From Streptomyces sp. SKN60 (GTDB lineage: Bacteria > Actinomycetota > Actinomycetes > Streptomycetales > Streptomycetaceae), in NCBI RefSeq assembly GCF_026236535.1, contig NZ_JAHTMW010000023.1, forward strand, positions 50,768-114,767: a stretch of 64,000 nucleotides of DNA, given 5' to 3'. Each line of letters opens with the position of its first letter. Positions within the stretch are counted from its first letter, which is position 1. This document shows, piece after piece, positions 62,092 through 64,000 of the stretch. A program made the position numbers and the translations under genes. The notes beneath the pieces were generated by a model. That model did not search any database and had not been told where the DNA came from. It saw only the letters and a program-made list of their open reading frames with translations.

Positions 62092-62511
62092 TCAGCTCTC
62101 GCTCTCGTCCTCCGCCGGCTCCAGGCGGAGCGAGATCGAGTTGATGCAGTACCGCTGGTCGGTCGGGGTGGGATAGCCCTCCCCCTCGAAGACATGTCCG
62201 AGGTGGGAACCGCAGCGTGCGCAGCGGACCTCGGTGCGGATCATGCCGTGCGAGGTGTCGGCGACCAGCTCGACCGCCTCGCTGTCCTTCGGGTCGTAGA
62301 AGGACGGCCAGCCGCAGTGCGACTCGAACTTCTCGGTGGACGTGAAGAGCTCGGCGCCGCACGCCCGGCAGGAGTAGACGCCCTTGGTCTTGGTGTCCGT
62401 GTACTCACCGCGGAAGGCCGGCTCGGTGCCGGCAAGCCGCAGCACCTGGTACTCGGACGGCGTCAGCTCGGCCTGCCATTCCTCGTCGGTCTTCTCGACC
62501 TCGTACGCCAT
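62092..62511 (-). CDS. msrB: Peptide-methionine (R)-S-oxide reductase MsrB
   Basis: 139 residues: reduces the R isomer of methionine sulfoxide in proteins. Structural zinc cysteines are in SCRACGAELF and RCARCGSHLGHVF; the catalytic Cys is in RYCINSISLRL near the C-terminus. FESHCGWPSF carries the substrate-binding Trp. ATG 62511 lies 11 bases after the murC stop, so the two are co-transcribed. An oxidative-stress role fits its place next to katG and fur. Confidence 0.95.
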   Translation of the reverse strand: MAYEVEKTDEEWQAELTPSEYQVLRLAGTEPAFRGEYTDTKTKGVYSCRACGAELFTSTEKFESHCGWPSFYDPKDSEAVELVADTSHGMIRTEVRCARCGSHLGHVFEGEGYPTPTDQRYCINSISLRLEPAEDESES

Positions 62512-62522
62512 GAGTGCGCTCC

Positions 62523-63917
62523 TCAGTTCGTGGCCAGCCGGTCCAGGATCTTCGGGCCCAGGTCGGTGACGTCGCCCGCGCCCATGGTCAGAACCAGGTC
62601 GCCGGGCTTCGCCATTCCCGCCACGACCTCCGGGACGGCTGCCTTCTCGTGCACGGGCGTGACGTCGGCGCCGGCCGTACGGGCCGCGGCGACGATCAGC
62701 TCGCTGGTGATGCCCGGGATCGGGTCCTCGCGGGCCGGGTAGATGTCGAGCACGACCGAGGCGTCCGCGAGGGCGAGCGCGTCGCCCATCTCCTTGCCCA
62801 GCTCCTGGGTGCGGGAGAACAGGTGCGGCTGGAAGACGACGAGGAGGCGGGAGGCTCCGGCGGCGCCGCGCATGGCCTCCAGGTCGGCGGTCATCTCGGT
62901 GGGGTGGTGCGCGTACGAGTCGATGACCTGCACGCCCGCGGCCTCGCCCTTGAGCTGCAGGCGGCGGCCGACGCCGGTGTAGGCGGTGAGGGCCTGGGCG
63001 AGGGCGGCCGGGTCGATGCCGGCGCGGGAGCCGGCGGCGAGGGCGGCGGCGGCGTTGTGGGCGTAGTGGCGGCCGGGCACGGAGACGGTGAAGACGTGCT
63101 CGGCGCCGTCGAGGGCGACCGTGACCTCGCTCTTCATCCCGTTCGGGACGATCTTCAGGATGCGGGCGTCGGCGCCCTCGTCCTCGCCGACGGTGAGGAC
63201 GGTCAGGCCCTCGCGGCCGGCGACCCGGCGGGCCAGCTCGCGGGCGCCCGCGTGCTCGCCGACGACCAGGGTGCCGCCGGGGCGGATCTTGGCGGCGAAG
63301 GCCTCGAAGGACTCGTAGATCTCGTCCATGGAGGCGTAGTTGGCGTGGTGGTCCAGCTCCACGTTGAGGACGATCGCGACGCTCGGGTCGTACTTCTGGA
63401 AGCTGCGGTCGCTCTCGTCGGCCTCGGCGACGAAGACCTCCCCCTCGCCGTGCCGGGCGTTGGTGCCGGGGCCCGCGAGGTCGCCGCCGATGGCGTACGA
63501 CGGGTCGAGGCCGAGCTCGGTGAGCGCGACGGCCAGCATGGAGGTGGTGGTGGTCTTGCCGTGCGTACCGGCGACGGCGATCGCGCTCAGGCCGTCCATG
63601 AGGGAGGCGAGCGCGTCGGAGCGGTGCACGACCGGGATGCCGAGCTCGGCGGCGCGCGCCAGCTCCGGGTTGTCGGCGCGGATGGCGCTGGAGACGACGA
63701 CGGCGGAGGCGTCGTCGGCCAGGTGCTCGGCGGCGTGGCCGATGTGCACGGTGACGCCCAGGGCGCGCAGGGCCTCGGCGGTCGCGGACTCCTTGGCGTC
63801 GCTGCCGGCGACCTTGGCGCCACGCTGGGCGAGGATCTTCGCGATGCCCGACATGCCGGCACCGCCGATGCCGATGAAGTGCGGCCGTTCCATGGCGGCA
63901 GGGATGGCGGGTGCCAT
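62523..63917 (-). CDS. murC: UDP-N-acetylmuramate--L-alanine ligase MurC
   Basis: 464 residues. Adds L-Ala to UDP-MurNAc in peptidoglycan synthesis. N-terminal Rossmann HFIGIGGAGMSGIAKILAQRG, ATP-binding AVAGTHGKTTTTSMLA, central NVELDHHANYASMDE and late DSYAHHPTEMTADLEAMR. The true start is ATG 63917 (MAPAIPAAMERPHF), with GGGGAGA upstream; a frame to 63974 has no support. It stands outside any dcw cluster, as is usual for Streptomyces murC copies. The remaining 83 bases of the window upstream hold no recognised gene. Confidence 0.95.
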   Translation of the reverse strand: MAPAIPAAMERPHFIGIGGAGMSGIAKILAQRGAKVAGSDAKESATAEALRALGVTVHIGHAAEHLADDASAVVVSSAIRADNPELARAAELGIPVVHRSDALASLMDGLSAIAVAGTHGKTTTTSMLAVALTELGLDPSYAIGGDLAGPGTNARHGEGEVFVAEADESDRSFQKYDPSVAIVLNVELDHHANYASMDEIYESFEAFAAKIRPGGTLVVGEHAGARELARRVAGREGLTVLTVGEDEGADARILKIVPNGMKSEVTVALDGAEHVFTVSVPGRHYAHNAAAALAAGSRAGIDPAALAQALTAYTGVGRRLQLKGEAAGVQVIDSYAHHPTEMTADLEAMRGAAGASRLLVVFQPHLFSRTQELGKEMGDALALADASVVLDIYPAREDPIPGITSELIVAAARTAGADVTPVHEKAAVPEVVAGMAKPGDLVLTMGAGDVTDLGPKILDRLATN

Positions 63918-64000
63918 GCGGTTCTCTCCCCGAGTGCGTGTCGCTGTCATGCGTGTCATTGCTTTGAAGGCCAAGCCTAGTGGTTCGGGGTGGGCGGGCC

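Overview
The window reads as a stretch of a Streptomyces chromosome. GC is very high with strong third-position bias. It carries an SsgA-like sporulation regulator, an SAV2148-type HEPN protein, a mycothiol-type DsbA-like protein, an HTH/DUF397/RsbW-like ATPase regulatory set and a TTA codon in a regulator. Assignments rest on motifs and family resemblance read by eye; no search was run.

Layout. 1-3.8 kb: CbiX-like chelatase end, DinB-like protein, DsbA-like reductase, DUF1697 protein and a secreted subtilisin. 4.0-7.2 kb: a sugar ABC transporter operon wrecked by a stand-alone TnpB element; only the tail of the binding protein and the head of one permease survive. 7.4-13.5 kb: kinase-like, hydrolase, exonuclease, SAV2148 and a secreted copper amine oxidase with a neighbouring secreted protein. 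13.7-27.8 kb: the glycogen/trehalose genes glgX, treY and treZ, interleaved with an MFS exporter, a TerD-like protein, an SsgA-like protein, a nitroreductase, an odd P450, a DUF1707-FHA protein and a GNAT enzyme. 27.8-37.7 kb: peptidase, LysR and TPR proteins, a GATase-like protein with a repeat-coded head, small enzymes, and an ECF41-type sigma factor whose candidate promoters lie before the neighbouring DoxX and SDR genes.

37.7-50 kb: two giant divergent secreted-protein genes, a DNRLRE/FG-GAP protein and a ~2650-residue RHS polymorphic toxin (YD repeats, embedded ricin lectin, Hint domain, HNH-like tip). The toxin gene overlaps a SUFU-domain immunity gene by four bases. 50-53.7 kb: a decayed accessory patch with an integrase remnant, a frameshifted immunity-like gene, an IS630-type element whose 25-bp inverted repeats enclose a P-loop kinase passenger, and a TetR tail. 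53.7-64 kb: RidA and WYL regulator genes, VOC, the RsbW-like/HTH/DUF397/SDR set, a Tat-exported phage-fibre-like protein, katG divergent from a Fur regulator, msrB and murC.

The items most worth follow-up are the RHS/SUFU pair with its divergent partner, the IS630 element with a kinase cargo, the TnpB lacking a zinc finger and the usual RuvC-III aspartate, and the ECF41 promoter pair. No rRNA, tRNA or CRISPR array was recognised.
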